The translations under genes were made by a program, and so were the position numbers. A stretch of DNA of 64,000 nucleotides from Salvelinus alpinus. Its lineage: Eukaryota > Chordata > Actinopteri > Salmoniformes > Salmonidae. The notes under the pieces are model-generated. The model had not been told where the DNA came from. It was given only the letters and a program-made list of their open reading frames with translations, and made no database searches. Positions within the stretch are counted from its first letter, which is position 1, and every line of letters starts with the position of its first letter. Below are positions 1 to 25,485 of this stretch, in pieces. The stretch is from the NCBI RefSeq assembly GCF_045679555.1, contig NC_092089.1:2308663-2372662 (forward strand), written 5' to 3'.

Positions 1-119
1 TAGGTTTAACTCATTTTAATGAACATATACTTCAGCTAGAAAACTCCATGTTTAGCCATGCAAGGCATTCTTTAACCCTCTCCCGCCCAGCATAGCCTGC
101 TGGGTAACGTAGTCTAAAT

Positions 120-335
120 GTTATTAACGCATAACAACACACCCTGCACATTGTAAATATGGTACTGGAACTGCTTGCTTACTTTTTCGTGTTCTTATTT
201 CTCATGTTTTTGTTCTACCTTGTTATATTCAGTATTACATTTGTTATTGACTACTGCATTGTTGGGGTTAGAGCTTGCAAGAAATACATTTCATTGTGCA
301 TGTGACATTGAAACTAGTCTGCTAATAAACCTTGA
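120..335 (+). mobile_element. LINE 3' tail remnant
   Basis: The stretch around TACTGCATTGTTGGGG..AAGAAATACATTTCATTGTG resembles the 3' end of salmonid Rex1/CR1-like LINEs found elsewhere in the window, as at 42350-42420. No coding part remains. Confidence 0.5.
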
Positions 336-972
336 AGAAGTTGGTTCTGCTGTGTAGACCTCAGTTATACATTTATCTATGTTTGAGTTGTTAGAACACT
401 TTTACTTTCATTTATTTACAGACCTTTTAAGTACTTTTTATGCACTATGGTTTTTGTCTTCTCTTTGTAAACAATTTCAAGTTTGGGAAAATAAACCCCC
501 TAATATTTGCACCCTACACAGTTGTCTCCCATTGCCTGCTTGGTCAATACAGCATCCATCAGGAAGGTGTAAGTACTGCCAGTATTTTGAAACTATAATT
601 TTCACTCCCTCCGTTTTGGGACACTTATATAAATGTCGGAGGCACGTGTGAACTCGCAAATGGAGGGGCGAGGGAACGGGGGAATTTTGGATTCAGACAG
701 TGTCCCAAGAGAAACAGGGCTGGCAGGTAGGATTTAGTTCCTTTCTGTCTCTGGCCCACACTCCAGCACAGTAGGCGGCGGTAATGCGCTGTTTGGATGC
801 CAACTGCCCTTAAACCCTACTGAAGAAAGGGGGCCCGGGAAGACGTAAATATTAGGTCATTTCCGCGGTGGAAACAATGGTGGAACGCAGAGATTTGTAA
901 GGAAAGCCAACGTTACACCCGTCCCTAATACATTCGATTTAGTTTTAAATAGTGCCACTATTGCGCCCAATC
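336..972. other. Putative 5' flank and promoter of the zinc-finger gene
   Basis: No coding ORF is supported. The segment is locally GC-rich (about 655-850) and ends at the ATG of the zinc-finger gene. It contains the repeated motif at 759-829 described separately. No TATA box can be argued for. Promoter status is inferred from position only. Confidence 0.35.
759..829 (+). repeat. Short dispersed motif, copy 1 (upstream of zinc-finger exon 1)
   Basis: It shares CACTCCAG-like, CAGTAGG, GGTAATG, TGGATGCCAACT and ACTGAAGAA blocks, in order and spacing, with 47242-47317. Similar strings are remembered from many teleost gene-upstream regions. Its element class is unknown. Confidence 0.55.
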
Positions 973-12296
<11,324 letters not shown>

Positions 12297-12515
12297 CAGA
12301 GGCCTACAGGAGAGACTTCTGCAGGCACTGATGTTGGAGAGATGGGGGGACAGAGAGACAAAGGCTGTATTCATTAGTGCACACTGTAGCAAAACATTTT
12401 GTAACTGAAAATGAAAACAAGCGTTTGTTATTGGACAAGTTCAGGCACTGCCTCGCCGTTTTGGCCCGTTTGCTTCTGATTTGTTCTTAGTGAATATGAC
12501 TTTAAAAAAGAAACA
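12297..12515 (+). other. 3' flank of zinc-finger gene with duplicated exon residue
   Basis: For some tens of bases after the TAG the sequence still parallels exon 3 (CCTACAGGAGAGACT compared with CCTACAGGGGAGACT at 11048). From about 12366 it changes to GTATTCATTAGTGCACACTG, the start of a short repeat recalled in many salmonid 3' UTRs. Confidence 0.55.
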
Positions 12516-12710
12516 TTTATTTAACTAGGCAAGTCAGTTAAGAACAAATTCTTATTTACAATGACGGCCTACCCCAGCCAAACCCTAACAACACTGTGGG
12601 ACTCCCAATCATGGCTGGTTGTGATACAGCCTGGAATCGAACCAGGGTCTATAGTGACACCTCTAGCACTGAGATGCAGTGCCTTAGACCGCTGCTTCAC
12701 TTGGGAGCCC
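12516..12710 (-). mobile_element. tRNA-derived SINE
   Basis: Read on the - strand it has a GGTCTAAGGCACTGCATCTC-type box A region, GGTTCGATTCCAGGCTG (box B) and the tail AATAAGAATTTGTTCTTAAC. This tail is shared with the salmonid HpaI-type SINEs in this window. Confidence 0.85.
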
Positions 12711-12861
12711 CAAGACTAAGAGCAGGAAACATCTCCTGGCACTAGAATTTGTTATCCTCGTGTTCTGTCTTTGAACTTAGAACTTTTCCGGATTCCCAGA
12801 ACCTGATTGACAATTGCAGGACTAAGCATTCAATTGCAGGACTAAGCATCATCTGTATCTG

Positions 12862-12881
12862 GGTATATAAATATATATATA

Positions 12882-12916
<35 letters not shown>

Positions 12917-12917
12917 G
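12862..12917. repeat. (AT)n microsatellite
   Basis: About 50 bp of alternating A and T. Confidence 0.95.
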
Positions 12918-13238
12918 CACAGTTCTGGTAAAACCAATGTTCATTAAATGCATTGGGTTACCTTAAAATGAAGCTGGTTGAGAGAATGCCAAGAGTGCAA
13001 AGCTGTCATCAAGGCAAATAGTGGCTACTTTGAAGAATCTAAAATATATTTAGATTTATTACTCTTTTTTTGGTTACTACATGATTCCATATGTGTTATT
13101 TCATAGTTTTGATGTCTTCACTATTCTACAATGTAGAAAATAGTGCAAATAAAGAAAAACCCTTGAATTAGAAGTTGTCCCAACTTTTCAATGGTACTGT
13201 ACAGTATCAGTCAAAAGTTTGGACACACCTACACAGTT
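12918..13238 (-). mobile_element. Tc1-type fragment
   Basis: It ends in CAGTCAAAAGTTTGGACACA, with the characteristic GATGTCTTCACTATTCTACA and AAGCTGGTTGAGAGAATGCC blocks of another salmonid Tc1 subfamily. The central transposase part is deleted. Confidence 0.75.
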
Positions 13239-14520
13239 ATGGTTCAACACATTGCACATTAAATGTGTAACGTTGCCCTAAAATGCTGTTTCTGTACTCT
13301 ATATGGTGTCATGATCATCACTGATCACACCTAGTTCGTGTGATGTTTCATATACGCTAATGGCAGGTAATGCACCAGGATCTAGTATTGAATGCACCAG
13401 TATCAGATTTTTCAACCCAGGTACTAGCAACATATGGGCCTCGGAAGCACTGCACCCCGGCTTAACACTTTAATCATTATTAAATATCATATTCCATTAA
13501 TGTACAGATAAAAATATATTAGAGAAGTCTCAGTCGGAGTTAGATATCCATGGAAGAATGAATAAGCAAAGTCGGGTGAAGTGTAAGAAGATCACCATTT
13601 AACGTATACGCTGTGTCTTTTCCGGGCGTTGTCAGTCAGTTTACTGGGGAAATGTGACGAGCAGTGCCACATACACCATGATGGTGTAGGCTGACCAAAT
13701 AAATTTTGAAATCTATGTTATGCAATTATTGCACCCACACTGCTCGCGCACGTCAATGAGCGTCTGCGTTGCCAAGGGCTAAAATAGAAGTCATTCCTAT
13801 TTCTGACGCAGATCGCGCTGCAAGTCCTGCCTCCCATCTCCTCAGTGGTTTATAGAAGCAGGTACCCATGTGCCATCTCCTCATTGGTTATACCCATGTG
13901 GGTGATTGAAAGACGAACTGTTGCCGGTTGTCGTGGTAATACTATGAAAGTTTAGATGCCAACCACCATATAAGTTAAACGATTAAAAAGCCTGGAAGGA
14001 GGAGAGATGACTAGAAACGATTCGGTTGACCGTTTTTATGTGTGGATTAATTGTCGGAGTAGAGGACCTTGTGCATTTCAGGTAAAATAACAACCTAATG
14101 ATTATATCCCAGGACAAATTAGCTAGCAACAGCAAGCTAGCTAAATAGGACAAATTAGCTAATAAGTGCAAGCTAAATTGCCATAAATGTTTAATGCTTT
14201 TCGACCTGTCCCCAAATTAATGTCATTGGTTCAGAGTTTGTTTTGATATTTTAACCTGTGTGTCGTGATCGCGTTTGGTGTAGGGGGACAAAATAAATGT
14301 ATGCCCGATGGCGCATGCGCGAAGCCGGTTTGGGTTCCGTGTGAGTGGGACAACATAAAATTACTGTCGCCTTCCTCCGTAGTCTAGATAATATCCGCAA
14401 CATGTTTTATTTTGCATGGACAACTGAAGACAATTTTTCACATATCGGAATTCACAAAATACTAAGGTGAGTTTGTGGGATTAAGCCGCGCTTCGATTGG
14501 GCTGCAAACTGAATCTTATT
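13239..14520. other. Intergenic, unclassified salmonid repeats
   Basis: No coding region is supported. The blocks at 13690-14110 (CCTGGAAGGAGGAGAGATGA, ACCTTGTGCATTTCAGGTAA) and 14110-14170 (AGCTAGC-rich) are the kind of sequence recurring widely in salmonid genomes. No family name can be given. Confidence 0.35.
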
Positions 14521-14524
14521 TATA

Positions 14525-15560
14525 GTGCCTTCAGAAAGTATTTCTACCCCTTGATTTATTCCACATTTTGTTGTTGCAGACTGAATTCACCCATCTACAC
14601 ACTGCCCCATAATGACAAAGTGAAAATGTGTAATAATCCATTTACATAAGTATTCACACACCCGAGTCAATACTTTGTAGAAGCAACTTTGGAGGCAATT
14701 ACAGTTTTTTCGTCTTGGATATGAGGTATCAGTTTTGCACATCTGGATTTGGGGATTTTCTCAAACTGTTTGTTTAATTAGATGGGGAGAGGCTGTGAAC
14801 AGCAATTGTAGTCTTTTCTACAGATTTTCAATGGGATTAAAGTCTGGGATTTGGCTGGGCCACTCAAGGAATTTCACATTATTCTGAAGCCTTTCCAGCT
14901 TTGCTTTGGCTGTATACTTGGTCATTGTCCTGTTGGAATGTACATCTTCGCCCGAATCTAAGGTCGTTTGCACTCTGAAGTAGGTTCTCATCAAGGATTT
15001 GGCTCCATTCATTGTTCAGTCTGTCTTTACCAGTCCCTCTGTCCCTGCGGCTGAAAAACATCCCCATAGCATGATGCTGCCACCACAATGCTTCACGGTA
15101 GGGATGGTGTTAGACTGGTGATGAACTAGCTGTGCCTGGTTCTCCAGACAGCGCTTTGCATTCAGGTCAAAGAGTAAAGTTAAATTTTTGCCTTTGCCGT
15201 GTGATTTATGCTCTGTATTTCACTTGCATTTTTGCAAACTCCAGGCCTGGTGTCATGTGCCTTTTTTTAATCAGGAGTGGCTTCCATCTGGCCACTCCCA
15301 TAAAACCCAGATTAGTGAAGTGCTGTAGAGACTCTTGTCCTTCTGGCAGGCTCTCCCATCTCAACCAATGAACTCTGTAGTTCTGTCAGTGGTCATTATG
15401 CAGTGCTGTCATTGGGTTTTTGGTCACCTCCCCGTCATTCTTTCCCAGTTGCTTAGTTTGGTCGGACGGCCAGCTCTAGGCAGAGTCTGGGAAGTTCTAA
15501 ATGTTTTCTATTTCCCAATGATGGAGACCACTATGCTCTTGGAATCTTTCAACACTAGAA
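14525..15560 (-). mobile_element. Tc1 element fragment
   Basis: It begins GTGCCTTCAGAAAGTATTTC and has TTACATAAGTATTCACACAC. The - strand transposase pieces include [20 protein letters not shown] and NPIEN. Multiple stops and frameshifts mark it as dead. It abuts a Sleeping Beauty-type fragment on the right. Confidence 0.75.
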
Positions 15561-15565
15561 ATTGT

Positions 15566-16727
<1,162 letters not shown>

Positions 16728-17365
16728 TATGTTGTCAACAACCCTTTGATTCTATGCCAACTCCACCTGTTTTGCTCCGCAGTTGAGTGCTCATCGGTTT
16801 TGTTGCTAAACAACCCACCCGAACCTACTGTCCCCTAGCCTGGGTGCCAGATGCACCAGTACCTATGCTTTAGAGACGTCTACGATGAGTATGACATGTC
16901 TCCTCTCCAGTGGCAATTTTAGCATGTAAATCTTGGTTGGGCAAAAAAATACATGTGCGATGCATATGTTTATAATTTTTAACTAGGAAAAGAGACCCTT
17001 AATCTTATACTTGGGACCACACAGCCACTCCCCTGAATAGCAGGCTAGTGATTGCTTTGCAATGTTTGCAGTTAGCCACTGATTCCTTCCAAATCACTAA
17101 TTGTTGAATTTGAGATTTCCAAATTGTTGTGTAATGTTTATGTCCAATGGTCAATGAGCACCGATAAATTGTATCTATAATTTCTCTTCATTATTTCTCT
17201 TCATATGACAAGGATTAAAAAGGATTTGCCAGTAGATTGTCAACTTGATTCATGATGATGACTGCTAGCTAAGATTTTGAAAGTATGATGTTGACATCCA
17301 ATCAAAGCTACTGTAGATATAAACTGTGGGCAATGACCTTGAGCCTTCTTGGATGGGCCCTTCAA
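16728..17365. other. Intergenic, nothing recognised
   Basis: No coding frame and no clear repeat structure apart from short salmonid-repeat-like stretches. Confidence 0.4.
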
Positions 17366-19270
17366 ATCAAATTGTATTGGTCACATACACATGGTTAGCA
17401 GATGTTAATGCGAGTGTAGCAAAATGCTTGTGCTTTTAGTTCCGACCATGCAGTAATATCTAACAAGTAATCTAACAATTTCACAACAACTACCTTATAC
17501 ACACAAGTGTAAAGGAATGAATAAGAATATGTACATACAAATACATGGATGAGTGATGGATGTGCGGCATAGGCAAGATGCAGTAGATGGTATAGAGTAC
17601 AGTATATACATATGAGATGAGTATTGTAGGGTATGTAAACATTATATAAAGTGGCATTGTTTAAAGTGACTAGTGATACATTTATTACATCCAATTTTTA
17701 ATTATTAAAGTGGCTAGAGATTGAGTCAGATTGTTGGCAGCAGCCACTCAATGTTAGTGATGGTTGTTTAACAGTCTGATGGCCTTGAGATAGAAGCTGT
17801 TTTTCAGTCTCTCGGTCCCAGTTTTGATGCACCTGTACTGACCTCGCCTTCTGGATGATAGCGGGGTGAACAGGCAGTGGCTCGGGTGGTTGTTGTCCTT
17901 GATGATCTTTCTGGCCTTCCTGTGACATCGGGGGGTGTAGGTGTCCTGGAGGGCAGGTAGTTTGCCCCGGTGATGCGTTGTGCAGACCTCACTACCCTCT
18001 GGAGAGCCTTGCGGTTGTGGGCGGAGCAGTTGCCGTACCAGGCGGTGATACAGCCCGACAGGATGCTCTTGATTGTGCATCTGTAGAAGTTTGTGAGTGT
18101 TTACGGTGACAAGCCCAATTTTTTTCAGCCTCCTGAGGTTGAAGAGGCGCTGTTGCGCCTTCTTCACCACACTGTCTGTATGGGTGGACCATTTCAGTTT
18201 GCACGTGATGTGTACGCCGAGGAACTTAAAACTTTCTACCCTCTCCACTACTGTCCCGTCAATGTGGATAGGGGGGTGCTCCCTCTACTGTTTCCTGAAG
18301 TCCACGATCATCTCCTTTGTTTTGTTGACGTTGAGTGTGAAGTTATTTTCCTGGTCCCACACCCCAAGGGCCATCACCTCCTACATGTAGGCTGTCTCAT
18401 CGTTGTTTGTAATCAAGCCTACCACTGTAGTGTCGTCTGCAAACTTAATGATTGAGTTGGAGGCGTGCATGGCCATGCAGTCATGGGTGAACAGGGAGTA
18501 CAGGAGAGGGCTGAGAACGCACCCTTGTGGGGCCCCAATGTTGAGGATCAGCGGGGTGGAGATGTTGTTTCCTACCCTCACCACCTAGGGGTGGCCCTTC
18601 AGAAAGTCCAGGACCCAGTTGCACAGGGCGGGGTTGAGACCCAGGGTCTCGAGCTTAATGATGAGTTTGGAGGGTACTATGGTGTTAAATACTGAGCTGT
18701 AATCGATGAACAGCATTCTCACATAGGTATTCCTCTTCTCCAGATGGGTTAGGGCAGTGTGCAGTGTGATTGCATAGTCTGTGGACCTATTGGTGCGGTA
18801 AGCAAATTGGAGTGGGTCTAGGGTGTTGGGTAGGGTGGAGGTGATATGGTCCTTGACTAGTCTCTCAAAGCACTTCATGATGACGGAAGTGAGTGCTACG
18901 GGGCGATAGTCGTTTAGCTCAGTTACCTTAGCTTTCTTGGGAACAGGAACAATGGTGGCCCTCTTGAAGCACGTTGGAACAGCAGACTGGGATAGGGATT
19001 GATTGAATATGTCCGTAAACACACCAGCCAGCTGGTCTGTGCATGCTCTGAGGACGCGGCTAGGGAGGCCGTCTGGTCCGGCCGCCTTGCGATGGTTAAC
19101 ACGTTTAAATGTTTTACTCACGTTGGCCACGGTGAAAGAGAGCCCGCAGGTTTTGGTAGCGGGCCGTGTCAGTGGCACTGTATTGTCCTCAAAGCGAGCA
19201 AAGAAGTTGTTTAATTTGTCTGGGAGCAAGACGTCAGTGTCCGCGACGGGGCTGGTTTTCTTTTTGTAAT
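17366..19270 (-). mobile_element. Rex1/CR1-like LINE with RT domain (copy B)
   Basis: The - strand encodes RT motifs [58 protein letters not shown] (motif A Asp), GAPQGCVLSPLLYSLF and FADDTTVVGL (motif C). A nonsense codon (TAG where copy C has CAG) follows FLKGHP near 18584, and a frameshift separates the FADD part from [14 protein letters not shown]. The 3' UTR is at low coordinates. It is inactive. Confidence 0.9.
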
Positions 19271-19683
19271 ACGTGATTGACTGTAGACCCTGCTACATAC
19301 ATCTCGTGTCTGAGCCATTGAATTGCGACTGGGCCCTTCTAATGTAACTCTATGGCAGCACCCAAGGGGCTTGAATTTTCAAGCTTTACCCTTAGGCTTG
19401 GCGGTGACGTAGTGTCCCCATGAGTGACAGAGCACTGAGCCAATCACATTAATATGAATTTTCACAGCACACTCTCTCAGCAATTGATTACCATATAAAT
19501 TATATGGCTACATAACCATATGAACAAACATAGTTAACTAGCCAGTACTGCTGACTGCAGGAACAAGTGCACTAACAGACAGTTAGTCTGTTGCTTTCAC
19601 CCTCGACTGTACAGTGTCTTCAGAAAGTATTCATACCCCTTGACTTGGTGTGTTACAGCCTGTATTCAAAATGGACTAAACAT
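19271..19683. other. Intergenic, fragmentary repeats
   Basis: No gene is seen. A Tc1-type terminal fragment (GTCTTCAGAAAGTATTCATA) lies near 19616-19680. Confidence 0.35.
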
Positions 19684-19960
19684 ATACTACCGTTCAAAAG
19701 TTTGGGTTCACTTAGAAATGTCCTTGTTTTTGAAAGAAAATAAAAAAAATTGTCAATTAAAATAACATCAAATTGATCAGAAATACAGTGTATACATTGT
19801 TAATGTTGTAAATGACTACTGTAGCTGGAAACGGCTGATAATCCAAGTTTATCATTTTAAAAGGCTAGTTGATCATTAGAAAACCTTTTTGCAATTCTGT
19901 TAGCACAGCTGAAAACGGTTGTCCTAATTAAAGAAGCAATAAAACTGGCCCTCTTTAAAA
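19684..19960 (+). mobile_element. Tc1 5' end fragment
   Basis: TACTACCGTTCAAAAGTTTG and following sequence match, inverted, the end at 22600-22682. It breaks off after AAGAAGCAATAAAACTGGCC into a LINE tail. Confidence 0.75.
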
Positions 19961-20420
19961 CCCCAAACAGCAAGCAATGCAGATGTAGAATAACGGTGGC
20001 TAGGAAAAACTCCCTAGAAAGGCCGGAACCTAGGAAGAAACCTAGAGAGGAACCAGGCTCTGAGGGGTGGCCATTCCTCTTCTGGTTGTGCCGGGTGGAG
20101 ATTATAACAGTACATGTTCATAGATGTTCAAATGTTCATAGATGACCAGCAAGGTCAAATAATAATAATCACAGTGGTTGTAGAGGGTGCAACAGGGCAG
20201 CACCTCAGGAGTAAATGTCAGTTTGGCTTTTCATTCAGAGTTAGAGACAGCAAGTGCGGTAGAGAGAGAGTCGAAAACAGCAGGTCTGGGACGAGGTAGC
20301 ATGTCTGGTGAACAGGTCAGTGTTCCATAGCCACAGGCAGAGCAGTTGAAACTGGAGCAGCAGCACGATCAAGTGGACTGGGGACAGCAAGGAGTCATCA
20401 GGCCAGGTAGTCCTGAGGGT
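19961..20420 (-). mobile_element. LINE 3' tail (inverted relative to 26850-27385)
   Basis: It contains GGAAAAACTCCCTAGAAAGG, CCTAGGAAGAAACCTAGAGA and GGTTGTAGAGGGTGCAACAG, the reverse complement of the 26850-27385 segment. Only the non-coding 3' region remains. Confidence 0.75.
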
Positions 20421-21834
20421 TATGTACTATCTTACTTTGAGGAGATGGTGATTAGCCCTAAATATGTGTTTGGCATTTGGTCTTTTAAATTCAATATTTG
20501 TTTTTAACTGTAATTTCCCAAAAGTCAGACTCTTCCCACACACCAACACATTTTATTCTATACAATTTTATTTTTATTTTTTTAAATGTGCCTAAAATGT
20601 ATTTTACAGCTAGAAAGATTTTTTAAAAGTATTTATCCACAATCTGCTCTGAGTTAGTCCTGTCCTGGAGTGTCTTAACAAAATTAAACCAACATATTTA
20701 GGCTGACTTAATCCAGTGTCCAGAAAAATGAGTTTAAGGGATATACAAATATGTAAAATTTTATGAGATCGCCTCATTTGCATATTATAATACAATATTT
20801 CAGAATTTTTCCATACAAACAATTATGTGTCTACATTCAACTTAAAGTGGGGAAAATCCCTATTGGGGTGTGGTGCCTGGCTCTCAAACTAAATACATAC
20901 TGCAATTCCAACCACAAAATGTCTTCCTTTTTATTTTAAAGCCAGACTCAGTAAGTCCCAAATATATCTCGAAATGTATTGATGAAAGAAGAATTTGAAA
21001 AATGAGTCCCATTGAACACAAATTAAGCCCGGTCTACACACCAAATGAGGGACAGAGTTTTATTGTGTGTGTGTTGCAAAAGTATTTCTTGCACTTGATG
21101 CATGTGTACTGTGTTTTTCTGTCCACATCACAGCGCTTCGTCTTGTTGCTACCGGATGCAATCTAGAAGGATGCAATCTAGAAGGATGAAAACACTTAGT
21201 TCAGGAATTTTACTGACATCTCACTCACATATATAGTTACAGCAGGCCAAGGTAGGAGAGTCAGACACACACATATGCAACAACATCACTCACACTTACT
21301 TCCGGTATTGGAGTTGTTGGTTCTGTGGGACAGGCGGATGGGGCACCAGCGTCCTCCTCCTGAATCCTCCTCACGGTGGCTGCAGAAGCTGAGGTCCTTG
21401 GGATATGTTGCCTCCTCTGGATTTGAGGTCTTACCAATGCCTGCCCAGCACCTTGAGAAAGAGCAGTCTCCTCTGGAGCGTCCCTCTGTTCCAATCTGGG
21501 TTTAACGCCATCCAGATGACAAACGCATTGGTACGCCGAGATGTCCAAGAATATCACAAGAGGCCAGCGTAGGGTTCTTCTTTTGCAGCTCTAGCCAGTC
21601 ACCAGCTTATCTAAATTGTCCACCCAACCTTTTGTGGCATTGTAATCCATTAGGATTTCTGTTTTTGATGTTCCTGGCCTCAGATTCTCCCATCCCTATG
21701 CAGCGTACTCATGAGTACCACATTTTTGCCTTTCTTTGGCGCGTGGGACGTGTCGGCCTTGAACAAACTTAGAGGAATTGATAGGCCTGTTCCGTGTATT
21801 CAACAGATGAGGTGGGAGCTCTGGCTTGTTTTTG
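20421..21834. other. Intergenic, nothing firmly recognised
   Basis: AT-rich to 21100. From 21240 to 21560 an open - strand frame gives no recognisable domain. No coding call is made. Confidence 0.35.
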
Positions 21835-22682
21835 CAGAGTTGCAAAGAAAAAGCCATCTCAGACTAGCCAATAAAAAGAAAAGATTAAGATGGGCAAAAG
21901 AACACAGACACTGGACAGAGGAACTCTGCCTAGAAGGCCAGCATCCCGGAGTCGCCTCTTCACTGTTGACGTCAAGACTGGTGTTTTGCGGGTACTATTT
22001 AATGAAACTGCCAGTTGAGGACTTGTGAGGCGTCTGTTTCTCAAACTAGAAACTCTAATGTACTTGTCCTCTTGTTCAGTTGTGCACCGGGGCCTCCCAC
22101 TCCTTTCTATTCTGGTAAGAGAGTTTGCACTGTTCTGTGAAGGGAGTAGTACACAGCGTTGTACGAGATCTTCAGTTTGTTGGCAATTTCTCGCATGGAA
22201 TAGCCTTTGTTTCTCAGAACAAGAATAGACTGAACAGTTTCAGAAGAAAGTCTTTGTTTCCGGCCCTTTTGAGCCTGTAATCGAACCCACAAATGCTGAT
22301 GCTCCAGATACTCAATGAGTCTAAAGATGGCCAGTTTTATTGCTTCTTTAAAATCAGCACAGTTTTCAGCTGTGCTAACATAATTGCAAAAGGGTTTTCT
22401 AATGATCAAATACGCCTTTTAAAATGATAAACTTGGATTAGCTAACACAACATGCCATTGGAACACAGGAGTGATGATTGCTGATAATGGGCCTCTGTAC
22501 GGCCTATGTAGATATTCCCCCAAAAATGTGCAGTTTTCAGCTACAATAGTCAATTACAACATTAACAATGTCTACACTGTATTTCTGATCAATTTGATGT
22601 TATTTTAATGGACAAAAAATTAGCTTTTTCAAAAACAAGGACATTTCTAAGTGACCCCAAACTTTTGAATGGAAGTGTAAAT
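21835..22682 (-). mobile_element. Tc1 element, 5' two-thirds
   Basis: Reading on the - strand from the terminal CACTTCCATTCAAAAGTTTG at 22680: a leader, an N-terminal region RKQRLSSETVQSILVLRNKG and SMREIANKLKISYNAVYYSL, then RNRRLTSPQLAVSLNSTRKT. It stops near 21835 before the catalytic core. It is inactive. Confidence 0.82.
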
Positions 22683-25220
22683 AGTAAAGTACATATCCCC
22701 AAAAACTACTTAAGTAGTACTTTCAAGTATTTTAACTTAAGTACTTTACACCACTTAGTATAGGCCAATGAAAATAGTGGATACACAGATTTTAGGCCTA
22801 CAATATGAGGAGGAAATGATCATCCACCAACTTTCCAGTAGCACTCACCTATTTAAAACAGATTTTTCCCGCAATTGTATTTTGAAATATTGCTAAATAA
22901 CTTTGCTAAATACCTTCTAGCTGCTGCCTGCTGTTCATTGACAGCCACAAGTCAACAATCAGCTGTTTTATATTTGCTGCGCTGACTGCCCAATTGCTGG
23001 ATTTCTGACAGTAGACTAGGCCAATGCGCTCATAATGTGACAAAACACAATCTACAGCATTTAAAATGTTTAAAAAGCTATTGATCCTCTGCGGCTAAAT
23101 TACGATGGTGTAGTATTTTCAGTGATTTCATTTATTATATTAATAGACAGGATTAATTATATAATTTGGCAAATGTTTTCAATATATCTGCAGCGCTTCC
23201 ATCACCCCTTCCTGTTTTCTTCCATGCACTGTGCTCTCCCCATTGCCAAATATATTAATCAACACTTCTATTGAATTATTAATTCAATTGATTGTGATCA
23301 GTAACCACATGAGGTTATAGTGTAGGTAGACCTGCTGTAGACAATTACGAGAATACATTCAGTAAGTCAATAAAGCCAATCGTGGTTTCAGTTATATTGT
23401 TATTGAAACAATGTAGTCCTTACGACCTTTTTAAACAATACTAAAATATGTCAAATTACTTGAATAGCCTATGGAAAAAGTGTAAAAATGTGTATTCGCA
23501 TCAGTAGGCAAAGTAACTGAAAAGTATTGGAAAGTTCAGGAAATCATCAGGAAAGCTCATCAGATAGGCTATAGGCTTAATGCGTGTGTGTAGAGGATCT
23601 GCTTGGTTTTCAATTGCTAAACTAATGATCATGAGCCTCAATTTAGCTAACATTTCCAAGCATAATTGTAACCAAATATCCAAACGGAGATTCAGTGAAA
23701 ACAAAAATCTGACAGATTGATTTATCAAGATGAGTTCCCATGCTTGTCTCAAAGCAGCACAATGATACTGTCCCAATCAAAACGGTGCTGGAATTATCAG
23801 ATGACCACACATGGCAATTGCTTTATATGTATTATAACCAGTGGTATAGTGCCATTTTTTTTGTTGGTAGCCTACCGGAGCACCATCTTTTAATTATTAT
23901 TAAGCCATTATTTCTGAATTAAAGTTGGTAACGACACGAAACCTATTGTATAAAATCATTTTAGAATATACAGACAATGCGTCATCCAAATAGCATGATT
24001 GCCTATGCCTACACAATACTGTAAGTGGCTAAAGGGAAATATTATATTTTTTAATTCATAAAACACCAAATTAGGCCTACCTTATTATAAATTAGGCCAT
24101 CATCACTGTTAATCGTGAATGACAATTCTTCACGTTTTAGAGGTCAAACGTCCATGCTGCGCATCCCAGTCACTTTCATGTGGATATGCATTTCGATCTT
24201 CTTGAATGACGTGAGGATGGCTAACCGGCCTAACTCGTCGAATTTTAGAGCAGATGAAATAAAAATAATCAGCGGTCATCCTAAATTGTCATTAGAAATG
24301 ACATGGTGTTTTTGGTATAACAGTAGCCTGACATTATCATGCTATTATATTCGGTGTGTTATGTAGAATACTAATTAATCATCATGTGATCTTTCGAGAC
24401 ATAGCACCATTCTGAGAAGTGGTGGAGCGTCGCTCCGCTGAGCACCGCTGGCAGCACTACACCCCTGATTATAACTGTTGGATGACTTCGGAAGTTTCAC
24501 GTAACCACAGATCTATGGACTAAGTGGCGCATTCAGTTTTTTCACTATTGCAGCAGCGCAAAATATTCGGGGGTGACCCAAAATCACGGTTAAAAAAAAG
24601 CCTGGTTCTGGTGATGTCCATGTTGTTCGTTCGTAAATTCAGAACGTTTCGCTCTCGGTGCGTTCAGAGCGCACACTGGACGGTATGGCAGAGGAGTAGG
24701 GTTAATCCGAGCGGTCTGACCTCACAACGAAAGTCAAGCGCCCATAATAACTGGCTAAAGTTGTCTAGCTACTTCCAGACACAAATGAGAGAACACCTCA
24801 CTCTGACCATTTTACTCGCCCTAGCAGTTAGATTTTTTTCATGTTAGCAAGTGCGTTAGTGACTAAATTATTCTTATTCTTCTGTGGGTTTTATGGCAGA
24901 CTACAACCCAAAAATGTGTAATACCGCAACCAACTGAACGGGGTTGAAAAAAAAGGTACAAATAAAACCCATACATGATAGGAAAAACGAACTTAATCCA
25001 CCCAAAAATAAAATAATTTAAAAAACACATTGATAAAACCAAAATCCTTAAACTCCCACTTCTTTCTTCCTTCCTTCCTTCGAATCTGAATATCTCCCTT
25101 CTCAGGCTCGATGACCTGAGAGGGTAGTAAGGCTTGTGATTATACTCCATGCAACTCCATCACCGAGAAGTCTCCACCGCTTCCACAGTGAAATCTATTT
25201 TCCTGGACTTCTCTCCACCT
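22683..25220. other. Intergenic, dispersed salmonid repeats
   Basis: 22683-22760 has a partial TACTTAAGTAGTACTTT hAT-MITE-like block. 22860-22890 is inverted relative to 32040-32070 (CAATTGTATTTTGAAATATT and its complement). 24400-24840 is a further dispersed repeat. No coding region is supported. Confidence 0.35.
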
Positions 25221-25468
25221 TGGCAGTGCCGTTAATCAACATTGGCTATAAAGGCCACAAAGTCCACCTTCTTAACCTTTAACATATCTGGGTCCTGCTG
25301 TTGAAAAGAAACCCCTGCAGCCTTCAGTGAAGGCCTATCCACAACCATGGACTCTTCAGGAGCACCATTCGAACCCTCAAATCTTTTAACAGCCGCTGCA
25401 TATGAAATGCTCTGGATAGCCCTGACTTCGGACACCTCATTCTCTTTCACCCTTGTTGGGCATACCAA
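25220..25468 (-). pseudogene. LINE ORF1-like fragment
   Basis: An open frame with ISYAAAVKRF and DPDMLKVKKVDFVAFIANV, resembling the region before the zinc knuckles of teleost LINE ORF1/gag-like proteins. It is short and isolated. Identification is from memory and tentative. Confidence 0.45.
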
Positions 25469-25485
25469 AGACGTGGCTTCATGGT

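Noticed and set aside
952-972. Upstream GTG start for zinc-finger exon 1
   Set aside because: The ATG at 973 has a better context and is the vertebrate norm.
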